DNA of 64,000 nt from Oceaniferula flava. Its GTDB lineage: Bacteria > Verrucomicrobiota > Verrucomicrobiia > Verrucomicrobiales > Akkermansiaceae. The translations under genes were made by a program, and so were the position numbers. Shown piece by piece: positions 10,084 to 18,912 of the stretch. A model generated the notes under the pieces. That model was not told where the DNA came from, ran no database searches, and saw only the letters and a program-made list of their open reading frames with translations. The stretch is taken from positions 1 through 64,000 of the forward strand of contig NZ_JAFBGL010000013.1 in NCBI RefSeq assembly GCF_016811075.1. The letters run 5' to 3'. Within the stretch, counting starts at the first letter, position 1, and each line of letters starts with the position of its first letter.

Positions 10084-10125
10084 ACCTTCACTTGTCAAAT
10101 CAAGATAGCTGGCTAATTTCGACTT

Positions 10126-11511
10126 ATGCCAAATCCAAAGCAATCTCTAAGAGAGCTACCCGCCGTAGAAATCTTGGTTAAAGCCCTCTGTTTGCAATGC
10201 CCCCTGCCCCGCGCCCTAGTCACGACCTTCGTCCAACGGGAGCTCTATCAGTGGCGACAAAAAATTCTATCAGGCGCCACACCGAGTCGGGTGGAGATTG
10301 AAAAAGAGATCGCAGCATCGTTAAAAACCTTTGCCGCGAGCCGACTGCAACCCGTCATCAATGCCACAGGCGTTATCATTCACACCAACTTGGGCCGATC
10401 CCCTTTGGGCCGTGAAGCTGCGAACACCCTCACGGAGATAGCAACCGGCTACTGCAACCTCGAATTCAACCTGCCAGACGGAGCTCGGGGGAAGAGGGCC
10501 GGCTATTTGGAAACCGCCCTGGCATCATTGTTAGAAGCCGAAGCAGCCACCGCAGTGAACAACTGTGCAGCTGCCTTGGTGCTAACACTGCGGCACCTCT
10601 GCGTGGGTGATAAAAACGAAGTGATCGTCTCGCGCAGTGAGCTGGTGGAAATTGGTGGAGGGTTCCGAATCCCTGAAATTCTGGAAACATCGGGAGCCAA
10701 ACTCGTGGAAGTGGGAGCCACCAACAAAACCAACCTCAACGACTACGCCAAAGCGATCACAGCGAACACCGCGATGATCCTCAAGGTTCACCGATCCAAC
10801 TTCTACATCGGTGGCTTTACCGAAGAACCCGAGGTCAGTGATCTCGCCAAGCTCGCGCATGAGCACCAATTACCACTGGTCGAAGACATCGGCTCCGGAG
10901 CCATGATGAATACGGATGAGCTAGCCCCCATCGATCATGAACCGACCCCACAACAAGCACTCCGTAATGGCATCGACCTCGTCTGTTTCTCCGGTGACAA
11001 ATTGTTAGGCGGCCCTCAATCCGGCATTATTGCAGGCAACAAAGAACTGGTGGCCGGCATCAAAAAAGAGCCCTTTTTCCGCGCTGTCCGCTGTGACAAA
11101 CTGATCCTCACCGTGCTGCAGGAATGCATCGATACCTACTTGGCAAACAAATCCTCCGGAGGAACCTTCGGAGTGCCCGCCTTGGAATTCATCTCGGAAA
11201 ATGTGGCAACACTTCGCGAACGGGCCGAGCAAATCATCTCCCGCCTGCCGGGCAGCGCACAGAGCTGCTGCGAAGTGGTCGAAACCATCGCCCGCACCGG
11301 TGGAGGCACCATGCCGAAATCGGAAATCCCATCTGTAGCGATCGCGATCTCCCCAACTAAGATTTCAGTCAACCGACTGGCTACCCTCCTGCGAACCGGC
11401 GATCGCGCCATCGTTGGTGTGGTCGTCGAAAGCCAACTGCGTCTGGACCTACGCACTGTCTTCGCCCATCAAGATGATTGCTTAGTCGAAGCCCTGGAAC
11501 AAGTCCTCTAA
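10126..11511 (+). CDS. selA: L-seryl-tRNA(Sec) selenium transferase
   Basis: A 461-residue PLP enzyme that converts seryl-tRNA(Sec) to selenocysteyl-tRNA(Sec). It has the family pattern VINATGVIIHTNLGRSPLG near residue 80, NNCAAALVL for the cofactor pocket, and the PLP lysine in CFSGDKLLGGPQSGII. Length is normal. Its presence implies selenoprotein synthesis in this organism, although selB, selD and tRNA(Sec) are not in the window. It is divergent from gcvT and followed by a hairpin at 11549-11575. The oxyanion transporter at 452-3984 is a plausible selenium supplier (inference). Confidence 0.95.
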   Translation: MPNPKQSLRELPAVEILVKALCLQCPLPRALVTTFVQRELYQWRQKILSGATPSRVEIEKEIAASLKTFAASRLQPVINATGVIIHTNLGRSPLGREAANTLTEIATGYCNLEFNLPDGARGKRAGYLETALASLLEAEAATAVNNCAAALVLTLRHLCVGDKNEVIVSRSELVEIGGGFRIPEILETSGAKLVEVGATNKTNLNDYAKAITANTAMILKVHRSNFYIGGFTEEPEVSDLAKLAHEHQLPLVEDIGSGAMMNTDELAPIDHEPTPQQALRNGIDLVCFSGDKLLGGPQSGIIAGNKELVAGIKKEPFFRAVRCDKLILTVLQECIDTYLANKSSGGTFGVPALEFISENVATLRERAEQIISRLPGSAQSCCEVVETIARTGGGTMPKSEIPSVAIAISPTKISVNRLATLLRTGDRAIVGVVVESQLRLDLRTVFAHQDDCLVEALEQVL

Positions 11512-11542
11512 GCCCTACCCTCTTTTCTATTCCATCACCCAA

Positions 11543-11575
11543 GAAAAAAGCGGAGCAGTCGATGACTGCTCCGCT
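11543..11575 (-). terminator. Rho-independent terminator for the TPR gene operon
   Basis: A stem of about 11 bp (AGCGGAGCAGT/ACTGCTCCGCT) with a short loop is followed on the minus strand by a run of six T. It ends the minus-strand transcript from the TPR gene at 11611 and may also act as a weak roadblock for selA. Confidence 0.85.
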
Positions 11576-11610
11576 GGATTGATCTTGATACGTGATGAAG
11601 TTGCCTAAGC

Positions 11611-12546
11611 TTAACCCTCCTTACGCTCAGGAGCGTATTTGGTGAACTTCTTGTGATCGGCATTCAGTGGCTTCACTTTATCGAAGCCAGCTTGCAGATA
11701 GAGCTGCACCAGAGCACCCGCTTCAGTGAGGCGCTGATAGCCCACACCGTTCTGGTTTTCATCATCGGTGCCCCAGTTCCGGATAGCGAGCTGCACCTCC
11801 GGGTCTTTGTGGTAAATACCGAGACAGTTACTCGCGGCTGCGACCACCAACTCCACCGAAGCGGTGAAATCAGCGGTGAGGGTGACGTTGTATGAATTCA
11901 GAGCATCGGTGATCAGCTTGGGATTCTTCTTAGCGAGGTTCTCGAGAGCGAGACCGTGGCAGTAGGCGATCTGAGCGCGTTGGCTACCAGTCACCTTGCG
12001 CTCGCGCCAATCTTTGGCGAGACGATCCAAACGATCCCAGTCCTTCAGGCGGACGGCTTCCCAGAAAGCATTCACTTCCAGCTGCTGCAAGTGATGCTCG
12101 CGAGTCAGACCCTCTTTGCGGAACTTCTCCATCGCGGAGCTCAGGCCGCTGAGATCGAAGGTTCTGCGCATGCACTCCATGGCATAGAAACCAGAGAGAG
12201 TTGCGAAGTTGTTCGGTGCTGTATCGACGTTCTTATACGCCTCTTGGCACTCGAGGAACTTGGCCTTGGCCTCATCATATTTCCGTCCCTCGTAGAGAGC
12301 CATTGCCTCTTCGAAAAGTGGCACTTTGTAGAAGTAGATGGAGGTCACCGCGTCCGGTCCTTTACGAGCGCGGTTCAAATCGCGCTCGTTGAGTTTGTAG
12401 GTGACGTATCCACGTTTGTAATCGACGACCAATACATCGTCGTGTGAGCCGTCTTTATACATAAGACGGGCGGGCGCTTCCAGGGCGGAGGCGATGGGCG
12501 CGACTGCGAGCAGCAGCGCTGAGGTGATCATAGAGCGAATATTCAT
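11611..12546 (-). CDS. Secreted TPR-like protein, ExbBD-associated
   Basis: 311 residues with a clear signal peptide (hydrophobic core SALLLAVAPIASALEA). After a small N-terminal beta-rich part (LMYKDGSHDDVLVVDY), the rest is helical with TPR-like spacing (EAMALYEGRKYDEAKAKFLE). It is probably periplasmic. It lies 61 bp after the giant TPR gene and shares its terminator, suggesting a joint role at the cell envelope with the ExbB/ExbD genes upstream. No enzymatic motif seen and no named family recognised. Confidence 0.7.
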   Translation of the reverse strand: MNIRSMITSALLLAVAPIASALEAPARLMYKDGSHDDVLVVDYKRGYVTYKLNERDLNRARKGPDAVTSIYFYKVPLFEEAMALYEGRKYDEAKAKFLECQEAYKNVDTAPNNFATLSGFYAMECMRRTFDLSGLSSAMEKFRKEGLTREHHLQQLEVNAFWEAVRLKDWDRLDRLAKDWRERKVTGSQRAQIAYCHGLALENLAKKNPKLITDALNSYNVTLTADFTASVELVVAAASNCLGIYHKDPEVQLAIRNWGTDDENQNGVGYQRLTEAGALVQLYLQAGFDKVKPLNADHKKFTKYAPERKEG

Positions 12547-12606
12547 AGCTAGTTTGATTAGTTCGACGTTAATTGATTAATGAGTATGAAATAGCAGACG
12601 CTGCGA

Positions 12607-15600
12607 TTAGTCGTTACTGCGACCACGGCGACGGTTTTCCGCCTGCTCTTTCTTGATTTCCTCCATGGTTTTCACCTGGCCGGTTGACTCAAACTCCTTG
12701 ACCAAAGCAGCCATATCATCCCAGACAGCCTTCTCGGCGTCGGTCATGTTTTTGTTCGTCTCGCGGATGCGACGGGTGGAGTTGATGTATTTGCTACCGA
12801 TGGTTTCGTAGGCGGACTGACGATCTGATTTTGTCAGGGTGATCGCTTTCGCACCATCGCCCACAGTGGCACCGACTTCCAAGTTCCGTTCCCACATCAG
12901 TTCCATCACACGCTTAACAGCAGGTGCAGAGATGGCGATGAAGCCTGTGTAGCGGGAATAAACCATCCCATACTGGAACAGAGCGTCGTTGACCATGTTA
13001 CGCTTATCGAATGACTGAGCGTAAAGGAAACTAACCTCGGCCACTTTCTTGGTGTGTTTCTCATCGAGATACTGACGGGCCGTTTTACCCACAGCCTCCC
13101 AATCGTCCAACTTGGCATTGATCTCGACCATGCGGAAGAGTGCCTTTTCTTGAGTTGTTGGATCATCGTTGGCTGAGGAGTGCACACGCTCGAGGCTCAC
13201 CAAGGCCTTCTTATTATCCGATGGAGCATCGGAAGCGCCCATGACATCGGCGATACCCAAGAGGGCTTTGAACTCCATGCCGGTCTTGTCCTTACGACCC
13301 AGAAGCTCTTCGTAGTATGGCAGCGACTGCTTGGGCGCGGATGTTTTCTCACGCAGGTAGTCGCCCACACGGATGAGCACGAAGTTGGTCAGGTCTTTAG
13401 GTTGGAACTGGCTGCGCAGATCGGTGAAGAGAGCTTTGATACCGGCTTCATAGCGCAGCAGCTGATCTTCCTTCTTATCCTTGGCGGCTGTCTTCAGCTG
13501 CTCTTCGAAGACGCCGATGAGGGCGATACGAAGCAAGGCCAAAGTCCGCTTGTCACTGAGGTCAATGCCAGGGAAGTTGTAGTATTTTTCCTTCAGCTTC
13601 TCGGGAGTATTGCCTTTAACAGCGAGGAAAGCATCGGAGTAAGCGTTAACAACCTCTTCGAGGAAGGCTTGGCGTTTCTTGCCAGCCAACTCGGTGATCA
13701 TTGCCTGAAGGTTATCGAGACCTTCTTGTTCACGACCAGCAGCGCGCAGTGCGGGCATTCCGTAAACCACAACCTGTGGTTTGTAAGGAGAGTCGCTGTA
13801 TTCCTTGATGAATTTATCGTAGAACGGAATCGCGTCCTTGATGCGTGGATTCGGCTTCTTGTCGATCTTCTCAGTGCCGAGCATACCAACGAGGTAGCTG
13901 AGTGCCTCACCAGCGACGATTTCATTGTCGCGTTTCTCGGCTGTTTCCAGAGCGAGATTGTAGTATTTCTCAGCTTCGTCACGATTGCCGGTGCTCTCGA
14001 AAATGTTGCCTTTCATGTTGTAGGCCATGTCGATCACAACACTTTGTGAGAACTCACTCTCCAGGCGGTTCAACAGCGCCATGGCTGGATCATACTCGCT
14101 TTCGGAGAAGTGGCAGTTGGCGCGATCGTAGAGCGCGTTGGGCATGTAGATGTTTTTGTTCGGGTCCTTATATTTGGCCAAGAACTCGTCCAGCAACTTC
14201 GCCGCCTTGTCCCAGTATTGCAGGCGAGTCAGGTTCGAACCTTGGAAATACTCGGAGTGCATGATGAAGTTACTCTTTGGATAGTCCTTCACATGCTGCT
14301 CAAGGAACGGCTGAGCTTTTTCAAAGTTGCCGAGGTAGAAGTGGCTACCACCGAGGACGAAAAGACAGATGTCGTGCTGCTCGGAAGGCTTGGGAACCTT
14401 GTCGATCAGGACTTCTGCCACTTCGAGACTCTTCTTATACTCACCGCCGAAGAAGAGGCTGGAAAGCATCAGCTGGCGGACGGCTTCCACCTTGTCGCTG
14501 TCAGGGAAGTCTCTGAGGAAAATGCTGCCGTAGTGCTCCGTGGTGAGGTTCTCACCGATGAGGGAGGACACGCGCACCAGGTTAAACAGGTTTTGCTCAC
14601 GCTTGCTGCTTTTCTTGTAGTAAAGCTCAAGCTGCTCGAGCGATCCGAAGACACCGCGTTGGTTGCTGGCTTGATCGTGCAGATAGGTCATGGCGGAGAG
14701 CACCTTGACGTCGTCAGGATCGCCGGAGCGAAGTTTCTCACGCAGTTTTTCGAGTCCCTTGCTCAGGCGGTCGGCATCGATGATGGCCTGACCGTCGACA
14801 ATGCCGCGGCGCTCACCCAACTGGTCGAGACGCACCTTGATGTCCTGGATGGCTTCCTCGGTTCCGGGAACCAGAGCGTAGAGGTTGAAGGCGGCGACAA
14901 ACATGTCGGCTTCGAGTGCGTTGCCCGCCAGCTTCAGGAAGACTGGGGTGAACTCATACATTTGGTAGGGTGACAGAGTGATGTCGGCGCGGTTTTTGTT
15001 GAGGAAATCAACCATCGCAGCCTCGTCTTTCTCCTTGATCACGGCTTGGGAAAGCGAGAGGAATCCGGCGACGATGCCTGCATCCTGAGTTCTCATCTTC
15101 TCCTTGTTCTTCAGTGCCGTCTCAAAGTGGCGGATCCCCTGGGGAATCTGAGGTTTTTCCATCAGGAAGTGGCAGATTGCCAGGTTGATGTAGAAACCTC
15201 CGGGAGTAGGAAGGATTTTATCGCGCCCCTTGTCGCGCTCGTTGAGGAACTTCTGGTAGAGCTTGATGGCCTCTTTGTATTCCTGTTTTCCCATGCTGGC
15301 CTCAGCCCAACGCTGCAGAGCGGCTTTGTGCGAGGTGTTGGTGGTTTTCGGCATACCGGACGCACCGTTAGGGTATTTCTTGTAGCAAGTTTCGAAAGAT
15401 TTGGCGGCTGCATCGAACCATTTTTTCGCCTCTTCCTTCTTATTGCCCCGCTTGGCGATGTCCGCGAGCTTCAGCTCACAGAGGCCCTTGCGGTAGTAGA
15501 TGACACCAAATTTCGGCCCGTAAAGTAAGGGAGCGCGTGCCGCGTAGCTGGTGACGATACGCGTGAAGATGGCTTGGCATTTGTCGTATTGCTTTTCTTT

Positions 15601-15732
15601 CCACGCCTGGTTTGCCTGGGTCATCTGAGTGTTCAGATCCTGAGCCTTGGCGGTGGAGAAACTAGCAACCCACGCGACCGCGCACATTACCAGTAATCGG
15701 CTGATAGAACTATGGCTAAACTTCGTATTCAT
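12607..15732 (-). CDS. Giant secreted tetratricopeptide-repeat protein
   Basis: 1041 residues with a signal peptide (LVMCAVAWVASFSTAKA). Most of the chain consists of TPR-like helical repeats, for example KQYDKCQAIFTRIV near the start, NRDEAEKYYNLALETAEK in the middle and MVNDALFQYGMVYSRY near the end, and the C-terminus is basic (NRRRGRSND). Predicted periplasmic scaffold. It lies just downstream of ExbB-ExbD-ExbD; TPR partners of ExbBD/TolQR-like motors are common in Verrucomicrobia and Planctomycetes, where the energised process is usually unknown. A separate promoter is likely in the 300-bp gap before it. Confidence 0.75.
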   Translation of the reverse strand: MNTKFSHSSISRLLVMCAVAWVASFSTAKAQDLNTQMTQANQAWKEKQYDKCQAIFTRIVTSYAARAPLLYGPKFGVIYYRKGLCELKLADIAKRGNKKEEAKKWFDAAAKSFETCYKKYPNGASGMPKTTNTSHKAALQRWAEASMGKQEYKEAIKLYQKFLNERDKGRDKILPTPGGFYINLAICHFLMEKPQIPQGIRHFETALKNKEKMRTQDAGIVAGFLSLSQAVIKEKDEAAMVDFLNKNRADITLSPYQMYEFTPVFLKLAGNALEADMFVAAFNLYALVPGTEEAIQDIKVRLDQLGERRGIVDGQAIIDADRLSKGLEKLREKLRSGDPDDVKVLSAMTYLHDQASNQRGVFGSLEQLELYYKKSSKREQNLFNLVRVSSLIGENLTTEHYGSIFLRDFPDSDKVEAVRQLMLSSLFFGGEYKKSLEVAEVLIDKVPKPSEQHDICLFVLGGSHFYLGNFEKAQPFLEQHVKDYPKSNFIMHSEYFQGSNLTRLQYWDKAAKLLDEFLAKYKDPNKNIYMPNALYDRANCHFSESEYDPAMALLNRLESEFSQSVVIDMAYNMKGNIFESTGNRDEAEKYYNLALETAEKRDNEIVAGEALSYLVGMLGTEKIDKKPNPRIKDAIPFYDKFIKEYSDSPYKPQVVVYGMPALRAAGREQEGLDNLQAMITELAGKKRQAFLEEVVNAYSDAFLAVKGNTPEKLKEKYYNFPGIDLSDKRTLALLRIALIGVFEEQLKTAAKDKKEDQLLRYEAGIKALFTDLRSQFQPKDLTNFVLIRVGDYLREKTSAPKQSLPYYEELLGRKDKTGMEFKALLGIADVMGASDAPSDNKKALVSLERVHSSANDDPTTQEKALFRMVEINAKLDDWEAVGKTARQYLDEKHTKKVAEVSFLYAQSFDKRNMVNDALFQYGMVYSRYTGFIAISAPAVKRVMELMWERNLEVGATVGDGAKAITLTKSDRQSAYETIGSKYINSTRRIRETNKNMTDAEKAVWDDMAALVKEFESTGQVKTMEEIKKEQAENRRRGRSND

Positions 15733-16037
15733 GAGTGATTCGTTGTGTGTAATTTAGATGGGAGGGAGAGATAGGATAAAAATGGGAGAAGTAAGTGAGG
15801 GTAAGATAGAAATAAAAATACTCCAGCGGATATTCAGCGAAAGCCCGCCGGAAGATTCTTTTTTTGTAATGAACAGACACGCTTCACCTTGATGCGCGAT
15901 CGTCAGAGTGACGCCCGACGCTTGAGGAAAAGCGATTATCTGTGACGTTGATTACAACGCAGACCCTCGAATGTTTCTTAGATTAAACGGAAGAACTCCC
16001 CACTGCCGTGAGGCAAGTGGAGAGTTCGAAATTCAAC
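15733..16037 (-). other. Intergenic region before the giant TPR gene
   Basis: About 300 bp with no gene. The side nearest exbD holds a terminator-like hairpin (15993-16027). The rest is purine/pyrimidine-skewed and presumably contains the promoter and leader of the TPR gene. I could not assign -35 and -10 boxes with confidence. Confidence 0.4.
15993..16027 (-). terminator. Terminator-like hairpin after the ExbD pair
   Basis: GAACTCCCCACT and AGTGGAGAGTTC form a long, nearly perfect stem, followed on the minus strand by TTC TTC CG TTT. It would separate the exbB-exbD-exbD transcript from the TPR genes. The T-run is interrupted, so termination may be partial. Confidence 0.5.
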
Positions 16038-16505
16038 CTAAGGGGTGTCGACGAGGTCGGTGAATGTAACACTCTGCACCTTCGCACTTGCGAGGCAGTT
16101 GAGCACATCGACCACCCGTTGCTGCATCGCTTCCGGGTCAGCCCAGATTTGCACCATAGGCTGCTTACCGCCCGCCTTGGCAGCTCCGGCATAAGTGTCC
16201 AGACGCTCCTTGAGCATGGGCAACTTGCGCACATTAGGGTCAGAGTCCAGAGCTTCTTGGGATGGACCGGTGTTGATGTAGATGGTTCCGCTTTTGTCCA
16301 CCTTGATGAACATTGGCTGAAGTTCCGGTGTATCAGTCGATGGAGCCGCAGCAGGAAGCTGCATTTTCAAATCCTGTTCACGCGGTTGAATGGTAGTGGT
16401 CACCAAGAAGTAAATCAGGAGCAGGAAACAAACATCAATCAATGATGAAATGTCCAAGCCTGGTTCATCTTCTTCGAGATTATCAGATGTCTTTTTACGA
16501 GCCAT
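16038..16505 (-). CDS. ExbD/TolR-type biopolymer transport protein (second copy)
   Basis: 155 residues: a short cytoplasmic N-terminus, a single membrane helix (DISSLIDVCFLLLIYFLVTTTI) and a periplasmic domain. The DISSLIDVCFLL stretch matches the conserved ExbD/TolR transmembrane pattern with the key proton-path aspartate. It lies 34 bp downstream of a second ExbD gene; paired ExbD paralogues behind one ExbB occur in many Gram-negative envelope systems and could form heterodimeric plugs. Confidence 0.9.
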   Translation of the reverse strand: MARKKTSDNLEEDEPGLDISSLIDVCFLLLIYFLVTTTIQPREQDLKMQLPAAAPSTDTPELQPMFIKVDKSGTIYINTGPSQEALDSDPNVRKLPMLKERLDTYAGAAKAGGKQPMVQIWADPEAMQQRVVDVLNCLASAKVQSVTFTDLVDTP

Positions 16506-16539
16506 GGGAAATTATGTGTTAAATGAGCGGTTGAATGGG

Positions 16540-16995
16540 TTAGTTTTTCTCAAATCCGTAGACTGAGAAGACCACGTTATCGACACCGGCGTTGGCGGAT
16601 GCACGGATGACGGTGCGAACGTATTTGAAGGAAACTCCCTGGTCACCACGAAGGTGGATGATCGGTTTGAGTCCTTTCCCCTCTTCAACCAGTTTCTTTT
16701 CCTTCACATACTCGGTGATTGCCTCCTCGTCGTCAAACTTCGTGGTGGCGGTCTCGGCATAGAACGAGCCGTCCTTACGAACGTTGATAACGATGCGGCC
16801 TTTGCCGTCCTTGGGTTTTTTAGAGCTGTCTGCGACCGGTGGGTCGACGTTCGGGTCCTGCTTCACCACGATCACCGTAGAGGCGACAATGAAGAAAATC
16901 AGGAGCAAGAACACCATATCGATCATTGGCGACATGTCCACCTGCAGCTCATCGTCTGAGCCGTTGGCGCTGTTGCGTAATTTACTAGATGCCAT
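16540..16995 (-). CDS. ExbD/TolR-type biopolymer transport protein (first copy)
   Basis: 151 residues with the membrane segment DMSPMIDMVFLLLIFFIV containing the conserved aspartate, then a periplasmic domain (GRIVINVRKDGSFYAE). It couples the proton gradient with ExbB. An AAGGA element eight bases before the ATG makes this one of the few genes here with a recognisable Shine-Dalgarno sequence. It lies 155 bp downstream of the ExbB gene. Confidence 0.92.
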   Translation of the reverse strand: MASSKLRNSANGSDDELQVDMSPMIDMVFLLLIFFIVASTVIVVKQDPNVDPPVADSSKKPKDGKGRIVINVRKDGSFYAETATTKFDDEEAITEYVKEKKLVEEGKGLKPIIHLRGDQGVSFKYVRTVIRASANAGVDNVVFSVYGFEKN

Positions 16996-17150
16996 AGTTT
17001 GATTCCTTTCGTATTGGGCTGTTTGGTTCTTCGCCAGTCAATCAGGAGGATCGACTCTGAAGGCGAAGAGGTTTAAAAATCGCGCAACATGTCTCCATTT
17101 TGCGCGATGAGATCAGATGGGAGACGGCAATTGCCACCTCCCTATCCGGA

Positions 17151-17921
17151 TTAAACGGCAATACCTTCAGGAATCTTAGCCAGATGTGCGTCTCCGTTGA
17201 CGGTCTGGATGGATGCGTTAAGCAGTTCCTCGGCAGTGTGGTGACACTCGGCGACGAGGTTGTTGAGTTTGTTTTTGAAGAAGAAGTAAGCAGTCAGGGA
17301 TGGGATGGCAGTCACCAGGCCCCAAAGGGTGGTCAACAGAGCCACGGAGATGTCACCGGCCAGTGAGGCTGGGTCAGCAGATCCGTCACCGCTAGCCAGT
17401 GTGCCGAACGCACCCACCATACCAAGAACGGTTCCGAACAGTCCCATCATCGGAGCTGCCTGAGCGATCAGGGAGATGTAGTTGATCAGAGTCATGCTCT
17501 TGCGGTTTTCGTTGATGGTGAAATCAGCGATGGCATCTTCGACGTAGTCGCGGCCGAGATCTTCAGGGCGGCGGGCATCGACGTTAGGGAGAGCGTAAGC
17601 CATCATGCGACCGAGGTAGCTTGGGTGGGAAGCACCCAGCTCAATGGCGGAACGAACACGGCAGTTCAGCATGTGATCCATCAGACCAGCCTTCAGGTCT
17701 TCCGGGCAGAACTTGGCCTTGGTCAGGTTCATGAAGTTGAACACGCAAAGAGCGATCAGAGCGAGGATCAACAGACCAATCAAAATCATTGGCCAACCAC
17801 CATCGGTCACATACTTCGTTAACAAACTGGTTTCCTCAGCTGCAAACAGAGAGGAAGAGGATAGCAGCACGGTAGCTGCAGTGATAGCCACAGATTTGAT
17901 AGGGCGGGATGGTGTGTTCAT
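17151..17921 (-). CDS. ExbB/TolQ/MotA-family proton channel protein
   Basis: 256 residues. A cleavable or anchor N-terminal segment (ATVLLSSSSLFAAEE) precedes three membrane segments: ILIGLLILALIALCVFNF, then the conserved AAPMMGLFGTVLGMVGAF and ISVALLTTLWGLVTAIPSL. The last two form the classic MotA/ExbB signature. It makes the stator ring around the ExbD dimer. First gene of the five-gene envelope energisation locus. Confidence 0.92.
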   Translation of the reverse strand: MNTPSRPIKSVAITAATVLLSSSSLFAAEETSLLTKYVTDGGWPMILIGLLILALIALCVFNFMNLTKAKFCPEDLKAGLMDHMLNCRVRSAIELGASHPSYLGRMMAYALPNVDARRPEDLGRDYVEDAIADFTINENRKSMTLINYISLIAQAAPMMGLFGTVLGMVGAFGTLASGDGSADPASLAGDISVALLTTLWGLVTAIPSLTAYFFFKNKLNNLVAECHHTAEELLNASIQTVNGDAHLAKIPEGIAV

Positions 17922-18067
17922 TCTAATGGTTTATAGGTTGTATTTGTAGGAGCTTGGAGGCTACCAATTTGGTAACCGTTGATTAAGACGATTCTGCGAA
18001 TCTTATACTTAGAGTAAAGGAGGAAATTGAGAAATTAAGTAATCGCTTTTCTTTTCAAACTGACGGC

Positions 18068-18096
18068 TTGACTCCCCTAGTATCGGGCATTAGTGA
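18068..18096 (+). promoter_or_regulatory. Possible promoter for tRNA-Arg
   Basis: TTGACT (18068-18073) and TAGTGA (18091-18096) are separated by 17 bp and lie about 45 bp upstream of the mature tRNA. The -35 box is good, the -10 box only fair. Confidence 0.35.
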
Positions 18097-18141
18097 TCTT
18101 TCGCGCTGGTGCATCGACGTGTCATTGTGTCAGCAAATTAC

Positions 18142-18216
18142 GGGTCCATAGTACAATGGATAGTATAACGGCCTCCGAAGCCGTAGATCCAGGTTCGACT
18201 CCTGGTGGACCTACCA
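18142..18216 (+). tRNA. tRNA-Arg (anticodon CCG)
   Basis: A full cloverleaf can be drawn. The acceptor GGGTCCA pairs with TGGACCT, the D stem GTAC with GTAT, and the anticodon stem ACGGC with GCCGT around the loop CTCCGAA (anticodon CCG). The T stem CCAGG pairs with CCTGG around TTCGACT. The terminal CCA is encoded. It reads CGG arginine codons. Confidence 0.97.
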
Positions 18217-18326
18217 CTTTTCTTTTATCTCACCCCGTGGAGACGATCTTGATTCCGTCCCCAAGCGCCACTTGAAAGCCTAACTCATTGGCATCCAACA
18301 ACGGGAAACTGAAACCGCAATAGCCG

Positions 18327-18860
18327 TCATTGCCGCAGGGTCACAGTGAGCGGTTCCGAACGCAGCTTTCCGATCCATATTTTCCTCCGCTCCCCCTCCT
18401 TGCTGGGGTCAATCTGATAGTGCACCACGAGCTGAAACGGCTCCTCGGGCAGCTGCTTCACCCCCTGCCACAATTGGCCACCCAGATGAACCTCCAACAC
18501 ATGGGATTTCCCCGCCGCCACCGTGAAAACATCCGGGTAATTTTTGTCCCATTCCTTGGCTCGCTTGCTAAGCTGCACCACTTGGCCATCAGCCAAGGTC
18601 GCCTCTAACCGTAGATTATCGTAGCCCCAGGAGCACCAATCACGCCACAGACGCAGGTCTTTTCCGGAGGTATTGTGCAGGATGATGTAGAAGGTATCCA
18701 GAGGCTTGGTGGCATAAAGCACTGCACCCTTGCCGGTTGAATATCGACTGGGAACAAGCTCGATCCGCCAATCGGCCGCCGGCTTAGCCTCCTCGGCTGC
18801 GAGCGCCGACAGCAACAGGGCCCAGACAGAGAAACACACGATAGACATTGGGGTTTTCAT
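18327..18860 (-). CDS. Secreted protein of unknown function
   Basis: 177 residues with a signal peptide (IVCFSVWALLLSALAAEE). The mature part looks like a single beta-sandwich (TFYIILHNTSGKDLRLW, LEVHLGGQLW, FQLVVHYQID), similar in style to small periplasmic or inhibitor-like immunoglobulin folds. I do not recognise a named family. It lies downstream of rsmA on the same strand with a 50-bp gap. Function unknown. Confidence 0.6.
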   Translation of the reverse strand: MKTPMSIVCFSVWALLLSALAAEEAKPAADWRIELVPSRYSTGKGAVLYATKPLDTFYIILHNTSGKDLRLWRDWCSWGYDNLRLEATLADGQVVQLSKRAKEWDKNYPDVFTVAAGKSHVLEVHLGGQLWQGVKQLPEEPFQLVVHYQIDPSKEGERRKIWIGKLRSEPLTVTLRQ

Positions 18861-18912
18861 CCCCCAAGCCTACCATAAACCACTGATCGAGAGCGATCGA
18901 AAAAGCGCCCCC

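Noticed and set aside
10084-10125. Possible glycine riboswitch before the gcv operon
   Set aside because: Only 42 bp separate gcvT and selA, too short for a glycine aptamer, and no conserved bases are present.
13180-14973. Two long plus-strand frames (about 290 codons each) opposite the giant TPR gene
   Set aside because: They mirror the codon periodicity of the TPR gene and contain no recognisable domain or signal.
18230-18330. Minus-strand coding-like fragment reading GFSFPLLDANELGFQVALGDG to a stop
   Set aside because: It looks protein-like, but the frame has no start of its own, overlaps the end of the gene at 18327 out of frame, and could be chance; too little to call a gene remnant.
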